In this document: piece by piece, positions 48,712 through 60,401 of the stretch
Layout: each line of letters begins with the position of its first letter
How positions within the stretch are numbered: position 1 is the stretch's first letter
Assembly: GCA_019391515.1 (NCBI GenBank)
Contig: JAHXQP010000025.1
Span: 62,001-126,000 of the forward strand
From: Clostridiaceae bacterium
Lineage (GTDB): Bacteria > Bacillota > Clostridia > Tissierellales > Sporanaerobacteraceae
Length of the DNA stretch: 64,000 nt
Direction: 5' to 3'
The notes under the pieces: generated by a model
What the model was told of the DNA's origin: nothing
Database searches by the model: none
Seen by the model: only the letters and a program-made list of their open reading frames with translations
Program-made: the position numbers and the translations under genes

Positions 48712-50142
48712 TCACTTTTCGTCAATTATTTCAAGTATTAATTTATTTGCTAATTGAGGATTAGCTTTTCCCCTTGTTTCTTTCATTACTTGACCTACCA
48801 AGAATCCTAGGGCTCTATCCTTTCCATCTTTATAATCTATTACCGACTGTTCATTTTTCTCTATAACTTTTTCGACAATTTCTTTTAAAGCTCCCTCATC
48901 ACTTATTTGAATAAGACCTTTTTCTTTTACTATTTTATTTGGAGATTTTCCTGTATCAAACATATCTCTCAATACCTTTTTTCCAATATTATTACTTATT
49001 TTTCCTTCTTCAATAAGTTCTAATAAATCCCCTAAATCTTTTGGTGTGAATTTTAAATCTTTAATACCTAATTCTTCATCATTAATTCTTCTTAAAACAT
49101 CTCCCATAACCCAGTTACTTACTTGTTTTGGATCTTTAGAATATTCAACTGTTTCTTCATAAAAAGCTGCTAAAGCTTTTGATTGAGTAAGTACCCCTGC
49201 ATCATATTCTGGAAGATCATATTCTTTCATGAATCTTTCTTTTTTATCATGAGGAAGTTCTGGTAAATTACTTTTTATATCTTCAATCCATTCTTCTTCT
49301 ATTTCTAATTTTATTAAATCTGGTTCAGGAAAATATCTATAGTCAGCTGCCCCTTCTTTAATTCTCATAACTATAGTTTCATTATTTACTTCATCCCATC
49401 TTCTAGTTTCCTTTAGATTTTCTTTACCTTCTTTTAATAGGGATATATGTCTCTTTTCTTCATATTCTAAGGCCTTTACAACGGCTCTAAAAGAATTTAG
49501 ATTCTTCAATTCACTAATGCTAGTCTTTTTCCCTGTATCTTCATCAACTACATTAATATTTACATCACAACGTAAAGAACCTTCTTCCATCTTTACATCA
49601 GATACTTCGATATATTCAAGAGTAGCTTTTAATTTTTCTAAAAACTCTTTAGCTTCCTCTGGAGAGTTCATATCTGGTTCTGTTACTATTTCTATTAGAG
49701 GCACTCCACTCCTATTGTAGTCAAGCAAACTTCCACCATCTTCTGAATGTAATGATTTTCCTGTATCTTCTTCAATATGAATCCTTCTAATCCTTATTTT
49801 TTTAGGTCCATCTTTTTTTTCAATTTCTACAAATCCTCCACTACAAAGAGGTATATCATCTTGGGATATTTGATATCCTTTAACTAAATCTGGATAAAAA
49901 TAATTTTTCCTATCCATCTTAGTTTCTCTAGCAATTTTTGAATTAAATGCAAGCCCTGCTTTTATACCATATTCTACTACCTTTTTATTTATTACTGGTA
50001 ATGCCCCAGGAAGTCCTAAACATACTGGACAACAATGAGTATTCACATCTCCACCAAATTCTGTAGTACAATTACAAAATATTTTAGAATTTGTCATAAG
50101 CTCTGAATGTATTTCAAGACCTATGATAGTTTTATAAGCCAT
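48712..50142 (-). CDS. gatB: Aspartyl/glutamyl-tRNA amidotransferase subunit B
   Basis: 476 residues from [20 protein letters not shown], with AAGGAG 8 bases upstream. Signatures [20 protein letters not shown] (zinc Cys), [17 protein letters not shown] and [10 protein letters not shown]-terminal YqeY-like tail. Binds Glu-tRNA(Gln) or Asp-tRNA(Asn) and phosphorylates it for amidation. Overlaps gatA by 11 bases. Confidence 0.97.
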   Translation of the reverse strand: MAYKTIIGLEIHSELMTNSKIFCNCTTEFGGDVNTHCCPVCLGLPGALPVINKKVVEYGIKAGLAFNSKIARETKMDRKNYFYPDLVKGYQISQDDIPLCSGGFVEIEKKDGPKKIRIRRIHIEEDTGKSLHSEDGGSLLDYNRSGVPLIEIVTEPDMNSPEEAKEFLEKLKATLEYIEVSDVKMEEGSLRCDVNINVVDEDTGKKTSISELKNLNSFRAVVKALEYEEKRHISLLKEGKENLKETRRWDEVNNETIVMRIKEGAADYRYFPEPDLIKLEIEEEWIEDIKSNLPELPHDKKERFMKEYDLPEYDAGVLTQSKALAAFYEETVEYSKDPKQVSNWVMGDVLRRINDEELGIKDLKFTPKDLGDLLELIEEGKISNNIGKKVLRDMFDTGKSPNKIVKEKGLIQISDEGALKEIVEKVIEKNEQSVIDYKDGKDRALGFLVGQVMKETRGKANPQLANKLILEIIDEK

Positions 50143-51619
50143 TTTCTTCACTCCTTAAACTTGGTATTTTCATGTCAATACCTCTGTTCTTTTCATAGTT
50201 ATAAGCAAGTTTTAATATCTTCTCTTCTTCAAATTCATTACCTATTACTTGAAGTCCTACTGGCAGTCCATCTACATATCCACAAGGTACTGATAATGCA
50301 CAAGCACCTGCTAAATTCACTGATACAGTAAGTATATCTGACATATACATAGCCAATGGATCATCTATTTTTTCTCCTATATTGAAAGGTAGTATTGGTG
50401 ATGTTGGAGCCAATATAATGTCATATTTTTCAAAAGTTTTGTCGAAATCATTTTTTATTAAGGTTCTTACTTCTTGGGCTTTTCTATAATAAGCATCATA
50501 GTATCCACTACTTAATACATAAGTACCTACCATTATTCTTCTCTTTACTTCTTCTCCAAAACCTTCACTTCTAGAGTTTGTATACAACTCTTCTAAATTT
50601 GAATACTCAGCTGATCTATATCCAAAATTAACTCCGTCAAATCTTGACAGATTAGAACTAGCTTCTCCATTTGCTATTATATAATAACAGGCTAATGCAT
50701 ATTCTGTATGAGGAAGTGAAATTTCCTCAACTTCTGCTCCTAAATCTTTCAAAACTTCTACAGCTTCTAATACTTGAGCTTTCACTTTTTCATCTACGTA
50801 TTCAGTAAAATATTCCTTTGGAAGCCCTATTTTCATTCCCTTAATATCTTCTATCAACCCTTTAGTATAATCAACTTTTTCCCTGAAAATAGATGTAGAG
50901 TCTTTATTGTCATATCCTGCTAATACATTTAATAAAAGGGCTGCATCTTCTACATTTTTTGCAAAAGGTCCTACTTGATCTAAAGATGAAGCATAGGATA
51001 CAACTCCATATCTAGATACTAATCCATATGTAGGCTTAATCCCTACAACACCACAAAAACTAGATGGTTGTCTGATAGAGCCACCAGTTTCTGAACCTAA
51101 GGCTAATGGAACATCACAAGCTGCCACAGCTGCTGCAGAACCACCGCTAGAACCACCTGGTACCATATTTAAATCATATGGGTTTTTTGTAGTTTTAAAA
51201 TAGGATGTTTCAGTAGAAGAACCCATAGCAAACTCATCCATATTAGTTTTCCCAATTATAATACCGTCTTCTTTCCTTATGTTTTCAATCACTGTAGCAT
51301 CATAAGGTGGTATATAGTTCTCCAACATTTTAGAACCACAGGTAGTCTTTAAGCCTTTAGTTGAAATATTATCCTTTATAGCTATAGGTATTCCTGCCAA
51401 CATACCTACTTTTTCACCATTTTGTATTTTTCTATCTACTTTTTCTGCAGCTTTAAGTGCTTCATCCTTATTTAATGTAATAAAAGCATCTATCTTATCT
51501 TCAACTTCTTCAATTCTATTTAAATAGCACTCTACTACCTCCTTGCTACTTATTTCTTTATTAAGTATCTTTCTTTTCAACTCAGTTGCTGAAAGATTTA
51601 TTAAATCCAATATACTCAC
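50132..51619 (-). CDS. gatA: Aspartyl/glutamyl-tRNA amidotransferase subunit A
   Basis: 495 residues, amidase family. Catalytic triad: Lys in IPIAIKDNI, cis-Ser and nucleophile Ser in [14 protein letters not shown] and [16 protein letters not shown]. Releases ammonia from glutamine and channels it to GatB. Four bases after gatC. Confidence 0.97.
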   Translation of the reverse strand: MSILDLINLSATELKRKILNKEISSKEVVECYLNRIEEVEDKIDAFITLNKDEALKAAEKVDRKIQNGEKVGMLAGIPIAIKDNISTKGLKTTCGSKMLENYIPPYDATVIENIRKEDGIIIGKTNMDEFAMGSSTETSYFKTTKNPYDLNMVPGGSSGGSAAAVAACDVPLALGSETGGSIRQPSSFCGVVGIKPTYGLVSRYGVVSYASSLDQVGPFAKNVEDAALLLNVLAGYDNKDSTSIFREKVDYTKGLIEDIKGMKIGLPKEYFTEYVDEKVKAQVLEAVEVLKDLGAEVEEISLPHTEYALACYYIIANGEASSNLSRFDGVNFGYRSAEYSNLEELYTNSRSEGFGEEVKRRIMVGTYVLSSGYYDAYYRKAQEVRTLIKNDFDKTFEKYDIILAPTSPILPFNIGEKIDDPLAMYMSDILTVSVNLAGACALSVPCGYVDGLPVGLQVIGNEFEEEKILKLAYNYEKNRGIDMKIPSLRSEENGL

Positions 51620-51623
51620 CTCT

Positions 51624-51908
51624 CTAGTCTAGTATTTTAGGCAATTTAAAATAGCCATATTGTTTATCTGGAGCATTTGAAAGAGCTTCCCCGTTAGAAA
51701 AACCTTCTTCTACTTTATCTTCCCTCATAAACTGAATATTAGGGTTAACTTGATAAGTAGCCTTTACATTCTCTGTATCTACCTCTTGCAATTTTTCCAC
51801 ATAGCCAATTATTTCTGAAAACTTTTCAGTAAAATCTTCAATTTCCTTTTCATCAAACTTAAGTTTTGCAAGATTTGCTACATGTTCTATTTCCACTTTA
51901 GAAATCAT
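51624..51908 (-). CDS. gatC: Aspartyl/glutamyl-tRNA amidotransferase subunit C
   Basis: 94 residues ([20 protein letters not shown] ... [12 protein letters not shown]). The belt-like subunit that stabilises GatA-GatB. First gene of gatCAB. Usual length for the family. Confidence 0.96.
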   Translation of the reverse strand: MISKVEIEHVANLAKLKFDEKEIEDFTEKFSEIIGYVEKLQEVDTENVKATYQVNPNIQFMREDKVEEGFSNGEALSNAPDKQYGYFKLPKILD

Positions 51909-51952
51909 ATTTTCTCCTCCTTCTAATCTTACTTAAATGAGATTATGTCTCT

Positions 51953-51982
51953 ATTTTACCACTTATTTAAATAAAAAATCAA
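51953..51982 (-). promoter_or_regulatory. Probable promoter of gatCAB
   Basis: TTGATT, 18 bp, TAAAAT, about 45 bp before gatC. Confidence 0.55.
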
Positions 51983-52111
51983 ATGGGCAAATATTATTTT
52001 TATTTTATTAAGCATTTAATTCACTACTTTTTCACTATATATTGTCGATATATGTATTTGGGAGGTTTTCTAATTATACATCAAACTATTATATCAAGAA
52101 AGGGGATAGAA

Positions 52112-54109
52112 ATGAAAAGTATAAAAAATAAGATTATTATTATTCTATGCACAGTAACTATTCTAAGTGTTGTACTAACATCTTTTACACTGTACAATGT
52201 ATCATCCAAACAAATTACCAAAGAATCCTTAAATAAGGCCAAACTTTTATCAAACAAATATGCTCAAGAAATAGATAGGTGGTTTGAATATCAATTAAAT
52301 GCAGTAGATGAAATAACTTTTACCCTAGATCATATGAGAGATTTTAATTATGAATATCTTTGCAATTATTTTGTTAAAAAAAATAAAACTAATGAAGATA
52401 TAATGGGATATTACATAGCACTACCAGATAAAACAGTAGCCACCGGTACAGGGTGGATACCAGATGATGACTACGATCCAACCACAAGGCCTTGGTACCA
52501 AGATGCTGAAAATTCCAATGAATGTATAATTTCAAAACCTTATATTGATTTGAAAAAACAAACTATGATTTTTACAGTATCAAAATCTATTAAAAAAGAC
52601 AATAAAACTATTGGAGTAGTTGCTTCTGATGTAGATTCAAAAGTAGCTTCTAATATTATATTTAATAAAAAACCTATAAAAAACAGCTATGCTTTTTTAA
52701 TAGATAATGAGAATGATATCCTTATGCATCCAAAAAAAGAGTTTAATCCTGAAGGTGAAAGTGATTTTAAAAATTTAAATAAAATACTGGATGGTAGATT
52801 AAACAAAATATCTAAAAGTAAAAATGGAATTACTTTAGAAAAAGATTTTGATGGTAAAGAAAAGTATTTTATAGTATCACCAATTGAATCTTCAAGTTGG
52901 AAATTGTGCCTAGTAGTTCCTAAAAAAGAAATTACAGCACCACTAAATAAAATAATATTCCAGACTTTAACTATTATAATAATAACAATTATAGCTTCTA
53001 TCATCATTTCTTTATTTGTGGGAAATTCTATATCTAAACCTATAATAGAAGCCACAGACCATATAGAAGAAATTGCAAACTTAAATATTAAAAAAGATGT
53101 TCCAAAAGAAAAATTAGATAGAAAAGATGAAATAGGTCGAATGTTTTATGCTTTTCAAAATATTATAGACAGTTTAAGAGAATTTATTGGCCAAATATCT
53201 GACAGTTCTGATAAGGTAGCAATATCTGCGGAAGAACTTGCTATCACTTCGGAACAATCAACTTTAGCTTCTGAAAATATTGCAGAGGCTTCTACAAAAG
53301 TTTCTACACATAGCGATTTACAATTAGAGGAAATTCTAAATGTTACATCGGCTATGCAACAAATTTCAGCAAGTATTCAGGAGATATCTAGTAATGCAGA
53401 AGAAATTAACTCTTTAACTTATGAAACCTCTAGTAAATCAAATCTTGGAAAAGATAAAATAGAAAAAGTAATTGTTCAAATGGATAATATCTCTTATACA
53501 ACCAAAGAACTGCAAAATTCTCTTGATGAGATAAATAATAGTTCCAATAAAATAAGTGAATTCTTAAACGTTATTCAAGGCATTGCAGAACAAACTAATT
53601 TACTTGCCTTAAACGCTGCTATTGAAGCCGCTAGGGCTGGAGAATCTGGTCGTGGATTTGCAGTAGTAGCAGAAGAGGTAAGAAAGTTAGCCGAAGGTGT
53701 ACAAGATGCGGCAGAAAAAATTAGCCAACTTATTCAAGAAAATCATGTAGTATTGAAAAAAACTAATTCAGTAGTTGAAAACAATACAAAAAATGTTGAA
53801 AATGGCATCAAAGTCGTAAACGACAGTAGTGAAGCTTTTGTTGAAATAACAAATCTAGTGAACAAAGTAAATGAACAAATAGAAGTTATAACTAACTCTA
53901 TAAATGAAGTAGCTAAAGGCAGTGGAAATGTAGCAAGTTCCACATCAGAAATGGAGAGTATGAGCCAAAAAGTATCAGAAGAAATTCAAAATATTTCAGC
54001 ATCTACAGAAGAACAAACTGCTTCTATGGAAGAACTCTCATCAGCCAGTCAAAACTTAGCCCAAGTAGCTGACGAGCTTAAAAACTTTATAGACACAGTT
54101 GAATATTAA
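52112..54109 (+). CDS. Methyl-accepting chemotaxis protein
   Basis: 665 residues from [20 protein letters not shown] (GGGGATAGA before the ATG). Transmembrane helix 1, extracellular double-Cache sensor (about 35-275; [16 protein letters not shown] and [11 protein letters not shown] are typical dCache), helix 2 near 280-305, HAMP, and cytoplasmic signalling domain with the hairpin tip [19 protein letters not shown]. Divergent to gatCAB and convergent with the permease. Cache receptors often sense amino acids, in line with the neighbour; ligand not determined. Confidence 0.93.
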   Translation: MKSIKNKIIIILCTVTILSVVLTSFTLYNVSSKQITKESLNKAKLLSNKYAQEIDRWFEYQLNAVDEITFTLDHMRDFNYEYLCNYFVKKNKTNEDIMGYYIALPDKTVATGTGWIPDDDYDPTTRPWYQDAENSNECIISKPYIDLKKQTMIFTVSKSIKKDNKTIGVVASDVDSKVASNIIFNKKPIKNSYAFLIDNENDILMHPKKEFNPEGESDFKNLNKILDGRLNKISKSKNGITLEKDFDGKEKYFIVSPIESSSWKLCLVVPKKEITAPLNKIIFQTLTIIIITIIASIIISLFVGNSISKPIIEATDHIEEIANLNIKKDVPKEKLDRKDEIGRMFYAFQNIIDSLREFIGQISDSSDKVAISAEELAITSEQSTLASENIAEASTKVSTHSDLQLEEILNVTSAMQQISASIQEISSNAEEINSLTYETSSKSNLGKDKIEKVIVQMDNISYTTKELQNSLDEINNSSNKISEFLNVIQGIAEQTNLLALNAAIEAARAGESGRGFAVVAEEVRKLAEGVQDAAEKISQLIQENHVVLKKTNSVVENNTKNVENGIKVVNDSSEAFVEITNLVNKVNEQIEVITNSINEVAKGSGNVASSTSEMESMSQKVSEEIQNISASTEEQTASMEELSSASQNLAQVADELKNFIDTVEY

Positions 54110-54111
54110 AA

Positions 54112-54139
54112 AATAGGTAGGAAAATTTTCCTACCTATT
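54112..54139. terminator. Shared bidirectional terminator
   Basis: AATAGGTAGG-AAAATTTT-CCTACCTATT between the convergent receptor and permease genes; it includes the permease stop codon. Confidence 0.75.
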
Positions 54140-55513
54140 ATATTTACCAAGTATCTGATAAGCTTGTTCTTCTTTAGTCATTCTTCCATCTTTATTTAGA
54201 ATGAAAAAATACATCGATATTCCTATAACAATCCACACCCCTAAAAGCACCCATTCTGTAGGCCAGGATAGTGAAGATGGAAAATACGGTATCAGAATTA
54301 TACTTAATATAAATAGGCATACAAAAGTGGCTATCCTTTTCATAAATAAATTTTCTTTTTCTAATTTAATAGCAGAGAGACTTATAGATAGCCAAGTTAT
54401 TACAAAAGCCAGTGCCCCTATATTTACAGCAGGTATAAGTCCAGACTTTCCAATAAAAGGCCCCAATATAGAAACAAATCCTGTAAATAATGCTGCTAAA
54501 TATGGAGTATTGTACTTTGGATGGAGTTTTCCAAGCTTATTTGGAAGCAATCCTCCTCTCCCCATAGCAAACAATATTCTAGTTCCTGCAAAAAAGCAGC
54601 CATTCCAAGTACTCAAAAGCCCTAAAATAGCACAAGACATAACTAGATTTTTAAATTTACTTCCAAAAGCACTAGTAAATGCATATAGAGTAGGCATAGA
54701 GCTACTTACAGTTTCCTGCCAAGGATTTATTAGTGAAGTAGCTAAAGTAGTTGTACAATAAAATAAAATCCCAACAGCTATAGCCAGGATAATTATTGCC
54801 CCTATTTTTTTAATGCTTCTATTATCTTTAGCTTCCTCTGCTGCCAATGGAATAGCATCAAAACCTGCTAAAAAAAATGGTACCATACTTAAGACTTTAA
54901 ATATAGAAATAAAATTATTTTCATCTGGTGCAAAATAAGGTTTTGTATTGTTTATACTGCCTTTATATATAGATAAAATTAAAAATACTATAACCAATAT
55001 TATAATTGTAGTACTTACAATAGTTTGGAAAACCTTTGTAAACTTAACTCCCTTATAGTTTAAATAAGTAAATAAAAGAGAAAGTAAAATTCCAACTATT
55101 AAAGATGGTAGATAAATGGTATACCCTCTTATTGTATATAGTGGCAATACTTTAAAACTTGGAAACATATATTCAATAACTAAAGATACTGAAATCGCCT
55201 CATAAGGACATACTATAATATAAGCTAGTGCTAAAAACCATCCTGTCATTGTTGCTATAAAAGGTCCAAAAGCCTTATAGGCAAAAGCAATCTCTCCTCC
55301 AGCTACTGGCATCTTAGATGTAAGGTCTCCATATACAAGGCCTATAGGCATAAGCATTAGACCGCAAATGATAAATCCTAGTATTGAAGCTATAGGCCCA
55401 TGTTTCAGCCATCCTCCAAGAGTCGTTATCCAAGCTGCTCCCCCATATATACCAAAGGCTAAGAAGAAATAGTCTTTAATCCCCATAGTTTTTTTAAGTT
55501 CTTTCCTCTTCAT
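54131..55513 (-). CDS. APC-family amino-acid permease
   Basis: 460 residues from MKRKELKKTMGIKDYFFLAF after AGAAGGAAAAAA. About 12 membrane helices. G-x-G-x-x-x-x-G-like first helix (FLAFGIYGGAAWITTLGGWL is unusual in being G-x-Y-G-G), KMPVAGGEIAFAYKAFGP, and FFLAGFDAIPLAAEEAKDN as in amino-acid/polyamine/organocation carriers. Substrate unknown. Follows ligA with a 21-base gap and may be co-transcribed. Confidence 0.88.
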   Translation of the reverse strand: MKRKELKKTMGIKDYFFLAFGIYGGAAWITTLGGWLKHGPIASILGFIICGLMLMPIGLVYGDLTSKMPVAGGEIAFAYKAFGPFIATMTGWFLALAYIIVCPYEAISVSLVIEYMFPSFKVLPLYTIRGYTIYLPSLIVGILLSLLFTYLNYKGVKFTKVFQTIVSTTIIILVIVFLILSIYKGSINNTKPYFAPDENNFISIFKVLSMVPFFLAGFDAIPLAAEEAKDNRSIKKIGAIIILAIAVGILFYCTTTLATSLINPWQETVSSSMPTLYAFTSAFGSKFKNLVMSCAILGLLSTWNGCFFAGTRILFAMGRGGLLPNKLGKLHPKYNTPYLAALFTGFVSILGPFIGKSGLIPAVNIGALAFVITWLSISLSAIKLEKENLFMKRIATFVCLFILSIILIPYFPSSLSWPTEWVLLGVWIVIGISMYFFILNKDGRMTKEEQAYQILGKYNR

Positions 55514-55534
55514 TTTTTTCCTTCTTTCCATTTT

Positions 55535-57520
55535 CTATATAATTGCCTTTAATTTTTCTTCATCTATTATTTCAATTCCTAATTCTAATGCCTTTTCATA
55601 CTTTGAACCAGGATTCTCTCCTACTATTACATAGTCAGTTTTTTTACTTACGCTTCCTGTCACTTTACCTCCCATATTCTCAACTATATCCTTTAAATCT
55701 CTTCTTCCATATCCATCTATAGTTCCAGTTATAACTATAGTTTTTCCACTAAAGAAAGAATCTTCTACTATTTCTTCTCCTTCATAAACAGGCTTTACTC
55801 CTTCATTTAGAAGCTTATCTATTCCTTCTAAAAGCTTAGGATCATGAAAAAACTCTATAATACTTTTAGCTATTATATCCCCAATATCTGGAATAGTTAT
55901 AAGTTCTTCATAAGTAGCATTAATTATATTGTCTAATGACTTAAAATGTTCTGCTAAATCTGAAGCTGTTCTCTTTCCTACATTAGGTATTCCCAATGCA
56001 TATATAAAAGAATCCAATGTAACATTCTTGCTATTTTCAATAGCATTAAGTAGATTATTAGTCTTTTTGTCCCCAAACCTTTCTAAGTCAATAAGGTCTT
56101 CATACTTTAATTCATATATTTCTGGTATATCCGTTAAATTCAATTCTTCAAATAACTGTTCTGCAGTTTTTTCATTGAATCCTTCTATATTCATTGCATC
56201 CCTACTAGCAAAATGTACCATTCTAGATACAAGTTGAGGTTTGCAAGTTAAAGAATTTGTACAAAACAGATGGACTCCCTGATGAGCCAATTCACTACCA
56301 CAAGCAGGACAATATTCTGGCTTTTCTATTGAGTAAGTTTCTTCTTCAGTTTCCATAGTTCCCATTATTTCAGGAATTACATCATTAGATCTCCTAATTA
56401 AAACCCTAGAATTCAACCTTACTTTTTTTCTCAATATATCATCCCAATTATTTAAAGTAGCCCTTCTAACTGTTACCCCTCCAATTTCCACTGGTTCCAA
56501 TATTGCTGTAGGTGTCACCTTTCCAGTACGTCCTACATTCCACTGTACATCTAATAATTTAGTAGTAGTCTCTTCTGCTTCAAATTTATAAGCAATAGCC
56601 CATCTTGGAAACTTTAAAGTATATCCTAATACTTCCCGAGTCCTCATATCATCTATCTTTATAACTACACCATCTGTTAATACATCTAGTTCTTTCCTTC
56701 TTTTATCTATTTTTTCTATTTCTCCAATTACTTCATCTATAGAATTGCATATTTTAAAATAGTTATTTACAGGAAGTCTATTTTCTTTTAGAAAATCTAT
56801 CATTTCTATATGGCTTTCAAAACTTCTACCTTCTATATATCCAATATTATAAAAGTAAGCTATAAGATTCCTTTCCTTTGTAACCTTTGGATCCAAATTC
56901 CTAAGAGCACCAGCGGCAGCATTTCTTGCATTTTTTAGTGGATCTTCATGGGTTCTATTATATTCTTCCAATGCAGATAGAGGCATCAGTCCCTCTCCCT
57001 GAATCTCCATTGTACCTTTAAAAGGTATCTTCAATGGTATAGAGCTTATGGTCTTCACTTGGGGCAATATAGCTTCTCCAACTACACCATTCCCTCTAGT
57101 AGCCCCTTGAACAAGCTCCCCATTTTCATAGGTAAGATTTATTGTTAGTCCATCAAATTTATATTCTGTAACATAAGTAGGTAGCGGAAGTTTATCCTCA
57201 TGCTCCCTATTATAATCACCAATCAACCGTCTAACTCTTTTATCCCAATTCTTCAACTCTTCTATACTTTGACTTTTGTCTAAACTCCAAAGGCTGCCAC
57301 GATGTATATACTTTTCAAATTTTTCAAGCGGCTCTCCCCCTACCCTTTGAGTAGGGGAATAAGGAAAAACTATTCCTGTTTCACTTTCAAGCTTTACTAA
57401 TTCATCATAAAGTACATCGTATTCTTTGTCACTTACCTTTGGATTGTCCAATGTATAGTAATGATAGCTTAAATCATCTATTATATCTATAAGTTCTTTA
57501 ATTCTAGCCTTCTTATCCAT
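55535..57520 (-). CDS. ligA: NAD-dependent DNA ligase
   Basis: 661 residues from MDKKARIKELIDIIDDLSYH (GAGGTGGTG before ATG). N-terminal Ia domain (YYTLDNPKVSDKEYD), adenylation Lys in TEYKFDGLTI, OB-fold, four-Cys zinc finger (CPACGSEL ... CTNSLTC), helix-hairpin-helix repeats and a C-terminal BRCT domain (FFSGKTIVITGTIDGYGRRD). Seals nicks in replication and repair. Paired with pcrA, as in many Firmicutes. Confidence 0.97.
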   Translation of the reverse strand: MDKKARIKELIDIIDDLSYHYYTLDNPKVSDKEYDVLYDELVKLESETGIVFPYSPTQRVGGEPLEKFEKYIHRGSLWSLDKSQSIEELKNWDKRVRRLIGDYNREHEDKLPLPTYVTEYKFDGLTINLTYENGELVQGATRGNGVVGEAILPQVKTISSIPLKIPFKGTMEIQGEGLMPLSALEEYNRTHEDPLKNARNAAAGALRNLDPKVTKERNLIAYFYNIGYIEGRSFESHIEMIDFLKENRLPVNNYFKICNSIDEVIGEIEKIDKRRKELDVLTDGVVIKIDDMRTREVLGYTLKFPRWAIAYKFEAEETTTKLLDVQWNVGRTGKVTPTAILEPVEIGGVTVRRATLNNWDDILRKKVRLNSRVLIRRSNDVIPEIMGTMETEEETYSIEKPEYCPACGSELAHQGVHLFCTNSLTCKPQLVSRMVHFASRDAMNIEGFNEKTAEQLFEELNLTDIPEIYELKYEDLIDLERFGDKKTNNLLNAIENSKNVTLDSFIYALGIPNVGKRTASDLAEHFKSLDNIINATYEELITIPDIGDIIAKSIIEFFHDPKLLEGIDKLLNEGVKPVYEGEEIVEDSFFSGKTIVITGTIDGYGRRDLKDIVENMGGKVTGSVSKKTDYVIVGENPGSKYEKALELGIEIIDEEKLKAII

Positions 57521-57535
57521 AAACACCACCTCAGA

Positions 57536-59719
57536 TTAAATTATTTCTATTGGGGCTACAGAAAGTAATAATTTCTTTATCCCTTGCTCCTTAAATGCTA
57601 CAACTATTTCCATATCTCCACTTTTTTCTTTTACTTGAACTACAGTACCTTCTCCCCACTTTTTATGTCTTACTTTTGAACCAATACTTACATTTTGTTT
57701 ATTTTTATTCATTCCTCTTAACTTATCTTTCTTTCCTATTTCCCCGAAACTTAAATTGGAAGTTTTAAATCCTTGGGTATTTAGTCTTTCTTCATCTCCA
57801 TCTTGAATAATAGCCCTAGGCATTTCTTTTAAAAATCTAGAAGGTAAACTATAAGTTGTATTTCCATATATAGTTCTTAAATTAGCATAAGTTATATATA
57901 ACACTTCTTCTGCCCTAGTTACAGCCACATAACAAAGCCTTCTTTCTTCTTCTAACTCAGATTCACTATCTAAGGCCCTGCCCATAGGGAATAGACCTTC
58001 CTCCATACCAACTAAGAATACTACTGGAAATTCCAATCCTTTAGCACTATGAACTGTAAGCATAGTTACAGACTCATCAGCTTCTTCCATATTGTCTACA
58101 TCGGATAATAATGAAATATCAGCTAGAAAATCTTCCAATGTACCTTCTTCATTGATCATTTCAAAATCTATAGCTACAGAAATAAACTCTTTAAGGTTTT
58201 CTATTCTTGTTGTAGCCTCAATAGTATCTTCCTTCTCCAATTCATTTATATATCCTGTGTCATTGACTACTTCTTCTATAAAATCCTTTAGATCCATAAC
58301 TTCCTTCATAGCAATAAATTCATTTATCATGTCAGTAAATTTAGTTAGATTATTTGTAGCTCTCTTTGAAAGACCTGGTATATCTTCTACATCCAATATA
58401 GCGCTATATAAACTTTCTCCAGTTTGAGAAGCATAGTTTTCAATCTTCTCTATTGTAGCTGCGCCTATTCCTCTCTTAGGTACGTTTATAACCCTTCTAA
58501 AAGAAATATCATCTACTGGATTTTGAATAAGTCTTAAATAAGCAATTATATCCTTTATTTCTTTCCTGTCATAGAATTTCAATCCACCAACTATTTTATA
58601 AGATATATTTCGCCTCATAAATACTTCCTCAAAAGAACGAGATTGAGCATTGGTTCTATAAAGAATTGCACATTCTGAAGGTTTATGCTTTCCGCTATCA
58701 ACTAGTTCCCTTATAGTTTCAGCTACAAAATTAGCTTCATCCCTTTCATCAAAGGCTTTATTAAGTATAACTGGACTTCCATCTATATTATCTGTCCAGA
58801 GTTTCTTATTTTTTCGTTCATTATTATTCTTAATTATAGAATTAGCTACAGTCAATATATTCTTAGTAGAACGATAGTTTTGCTCTAATTTTATTATTTT
58901 AGCATCTGGAAAATCCTTCTCAAAATCAAGGATATTCCTTATATCAGCCCCTCTCCACCCGTAAATCGACTGGTCATCATCTCCTACCACACATAGATTT
59001 TTATATCTTTCAGAAAATAGTTTTATAAGTTCGTATTGAGCTTTATTTGTATCTTGGTATTCATCTACAAATATATATCTAAACTTCCTTTGATAAAATT
59101 CTAATACATCTGGGTTTGTCCTAAGTAGTTGAATAGTTTTTAAGATTAGATCATCAAAATCTAGTGCGTTGTTCTTCCTCAATTTTTTTTCATAAAGATC
59201 ATATATTTTTCCGACAGTCTCATTATAATAGTTTCCTTCATTAGCTTTAATATAAGTATCTGGACCTTTCATTTTGTCTTTTAATGAGCTTATTATACCT
59301 AATATAGTCTTTTCCTTAAACATTTCCTTATCTACATTCTGCTCTTTTATACATTCTTTTATAAGAGTCTTTTGATCTGCCGTATCATATATAGTAAAAC
59401 TTCTATCATATCCTATTTTATTAATATTCATTCTAAGAATTCTTACACATATAGAATGGAAAGTTCCTATCCAAATATCTTCTATCTTATCCCCTACAAG
59501 ACTGCCTACTCTTTCTTTCATTTCATTAGCAGCCTTGTTTGTAAAAGTAATAGCTAAAATATTGTTTGGAAAAACTTCCTTTTCCTCTATCATATAAGCT
59601 ATTCTATGGGTAAGTACCCTAGTCTTTCCCGAACCTGCTCCTGCCAATATAAGAAGAGGCCCTTCTGTATGTAGCACAGCCTCCTTTTGTCTATCATTTA
59701 GTCCTTCAACAAAACTCAT
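57536..59719 (-). CDS. pcrA: ATP-dependent DNA helicase PcrA
   Basis: 727 residues, UvrD/Rep family. Walker A LAGAGSGKTRVLTH, motif II FVDEYQDTNKAQ, motif III VGDDDQSIYGWRGAD, motif IV LEQNYRST, motif V TVHSAKGLEFPVVF, motif VI CYVAVTRAEE. C-terminal KKWGEGTVV tudor-like domain that meets RNA polymerase. Acts in repair and plasmid or phage rolling-circle replication. 15 bases upstream of ligA. Confidence 0.97.
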   Translation of the reverse strand: MSFVEGLNDRQKEAVLHTEGPLLILAGAGSGKTRVLTHRIAYMIEEKEVFPNNILAITFTNKAANEMKERVGSLVGDKIEDIWIGTFHSICVRILRMNINKIGYDRSFTIYDTADQKTLIKECIKEQNVDKEMFKEKTILGIISSLKDKMKGPDTYIKANEGNYYNETVGKIYDLYEKKLRKNNALDFDDLILKTIQLLRTNPDVLEFYQRKFRYIFVDEYQDTNKAQYELIKLFSERYKNLCVVGDDDQSIYGWRGADIRNILDFEKDFPDAKIIKLEQNYRSTKNILTVANSIIKNNNERKNKKLWTDNIDGSPVILNKAFDERDEANFVAETIRELVDSGKHKPSECAILYRTNAQSRSFEEVFMRRNISYKIVGGLKFYDRKEIKDIIAYLRLIQNPVDDISFRRVINVPKRGIGAATIEKIENYASQTGESLYSAILDVEDIPGLSKRATNNLTKFTDMINEFIAMKEVMDLKDFIEEVVNDTGYINELEKEDTIEATTRIENLKEFISVAIDFEMINEEGTLEDFLADISLLSDVDNMEEADESVTMLTVHSAKGLEFPVVFLVGMEEGLFPMGRALDSESELEEERRLCYVAVTRAEEVLYITYANLRTIYGNTTYSLPSRFLKEMPRAIIQDGDEERLNTQGFKTSNLSFGEIGKKDKLRGMNKNKQNVSIGSKVRHKKWGEGTVVQVKEKSGDMEIVVAFKEQGIKKLLLSVAPIEII

Positions 59720-59790
59720 CTTTTCACCTTCCCATTAAAAATAATCATATCCTATCAATCATATATTCTATTACATTAGAAGACAAATAG

Positions 59791-59828
59791 AAAGACCATG
59801 TACTTAAAAACATACATGGTCTTTTTTT
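59791..59828. terminator. Terminator between small membrane gene and pcrA
   Basis: AAAGACCATGTA / TACATGGTCTTT perfect 12-bp stem; seven T on the plus side and a broken T-run on the minus side. Confidence 0.75.
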
Positions 59829-59862
59829 AAAATTATGTGTTGTTACTTTTATTTGATTACTA

Positions 59863-60036
59863 TTAATGTCCTGCAATTATTATATTTGAATAAGCTATAA
59901 GAAAAGATAGTAAAATACCAAGTAATATATTGATATTTGCCTCTTTGTTCTTTACTATTTTCTTTAGTAGAGATACAAAGTTTAGAAAAAATAATACTGA
60001 AAATATTATATGACCGAAAAGAAAAAAGGTTACCAT
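59863..60036 (-). CDS. Small membrane protein, 57 residues
   Basis: MVTFFLFGHIIFSVLFFLNF, a short polar K-K-I-V-K-N-K-E-A loop, then NINILLGILLSFLIAYSNII: two helices. GGAGGGATATAAA before the ATG. No family recognised. Divergent to the following small gene. Confidence 0.6.
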   Translation of the reverse strand: MVTFFLFGHIIFSVLFFLNFVSLLKKIVKNKEANINILLGILLSFLIAYSNIIIAGH

Positions 60037-60185
60037 TTTATATCCCTCCAAAAGTTGAATAACTATTAATTTTAAGTATATCAAGAAAATTACTTAAAAT
60101 ATATAATTTACAGATTACCATGACAGATTATGACAAACTTTACTATATACTCGTTATATAATTACTAGAAAAAGAGGTGCTTTAT

Positions 60186-60320
60186 ATGGGATATATAATA
60201 AGTACATTGGGTCTTTTAGGTAGTGTTTTTGAATTTATTAGCTATATAGTTTTCTTCATACTTGCCTATAGACTTCTACAAGCCATTAAAATATATATTG
60301 ATAAAAATAAGATGTTGTAA
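60186..60320 (+). CDS. Small membrane protein, 44 residues
   Basis: MGYIISTLGLLGSVFEFISY then IVFFILAYRLLQAIKIYIDK: hydrophobic over most of its length, amphipathic basic end. AAAGAGGTG before the ATG. Precedes the M50-type gene by 81 bases; a functional link is possible. Confidence 0.55.
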   Translation: MGYIISTLGLLGSVFEFISYIVFFILAYRLLQAIKIYIDKNKML

Positions 60321-60401
60321 GTCCTTCCTTCATATACTGTTTTTTTAATATTTATGATATAATTCTCAGTAGAAAATTTAGTCATAGGAGGTACTAGGAT
60401 A

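Noticed and set aside
54201-54761. A 186-codon plus-strand open frame
   Set aside because: Antisense of a membrane permease; hydrophobic codons on one strand often leave the other open.
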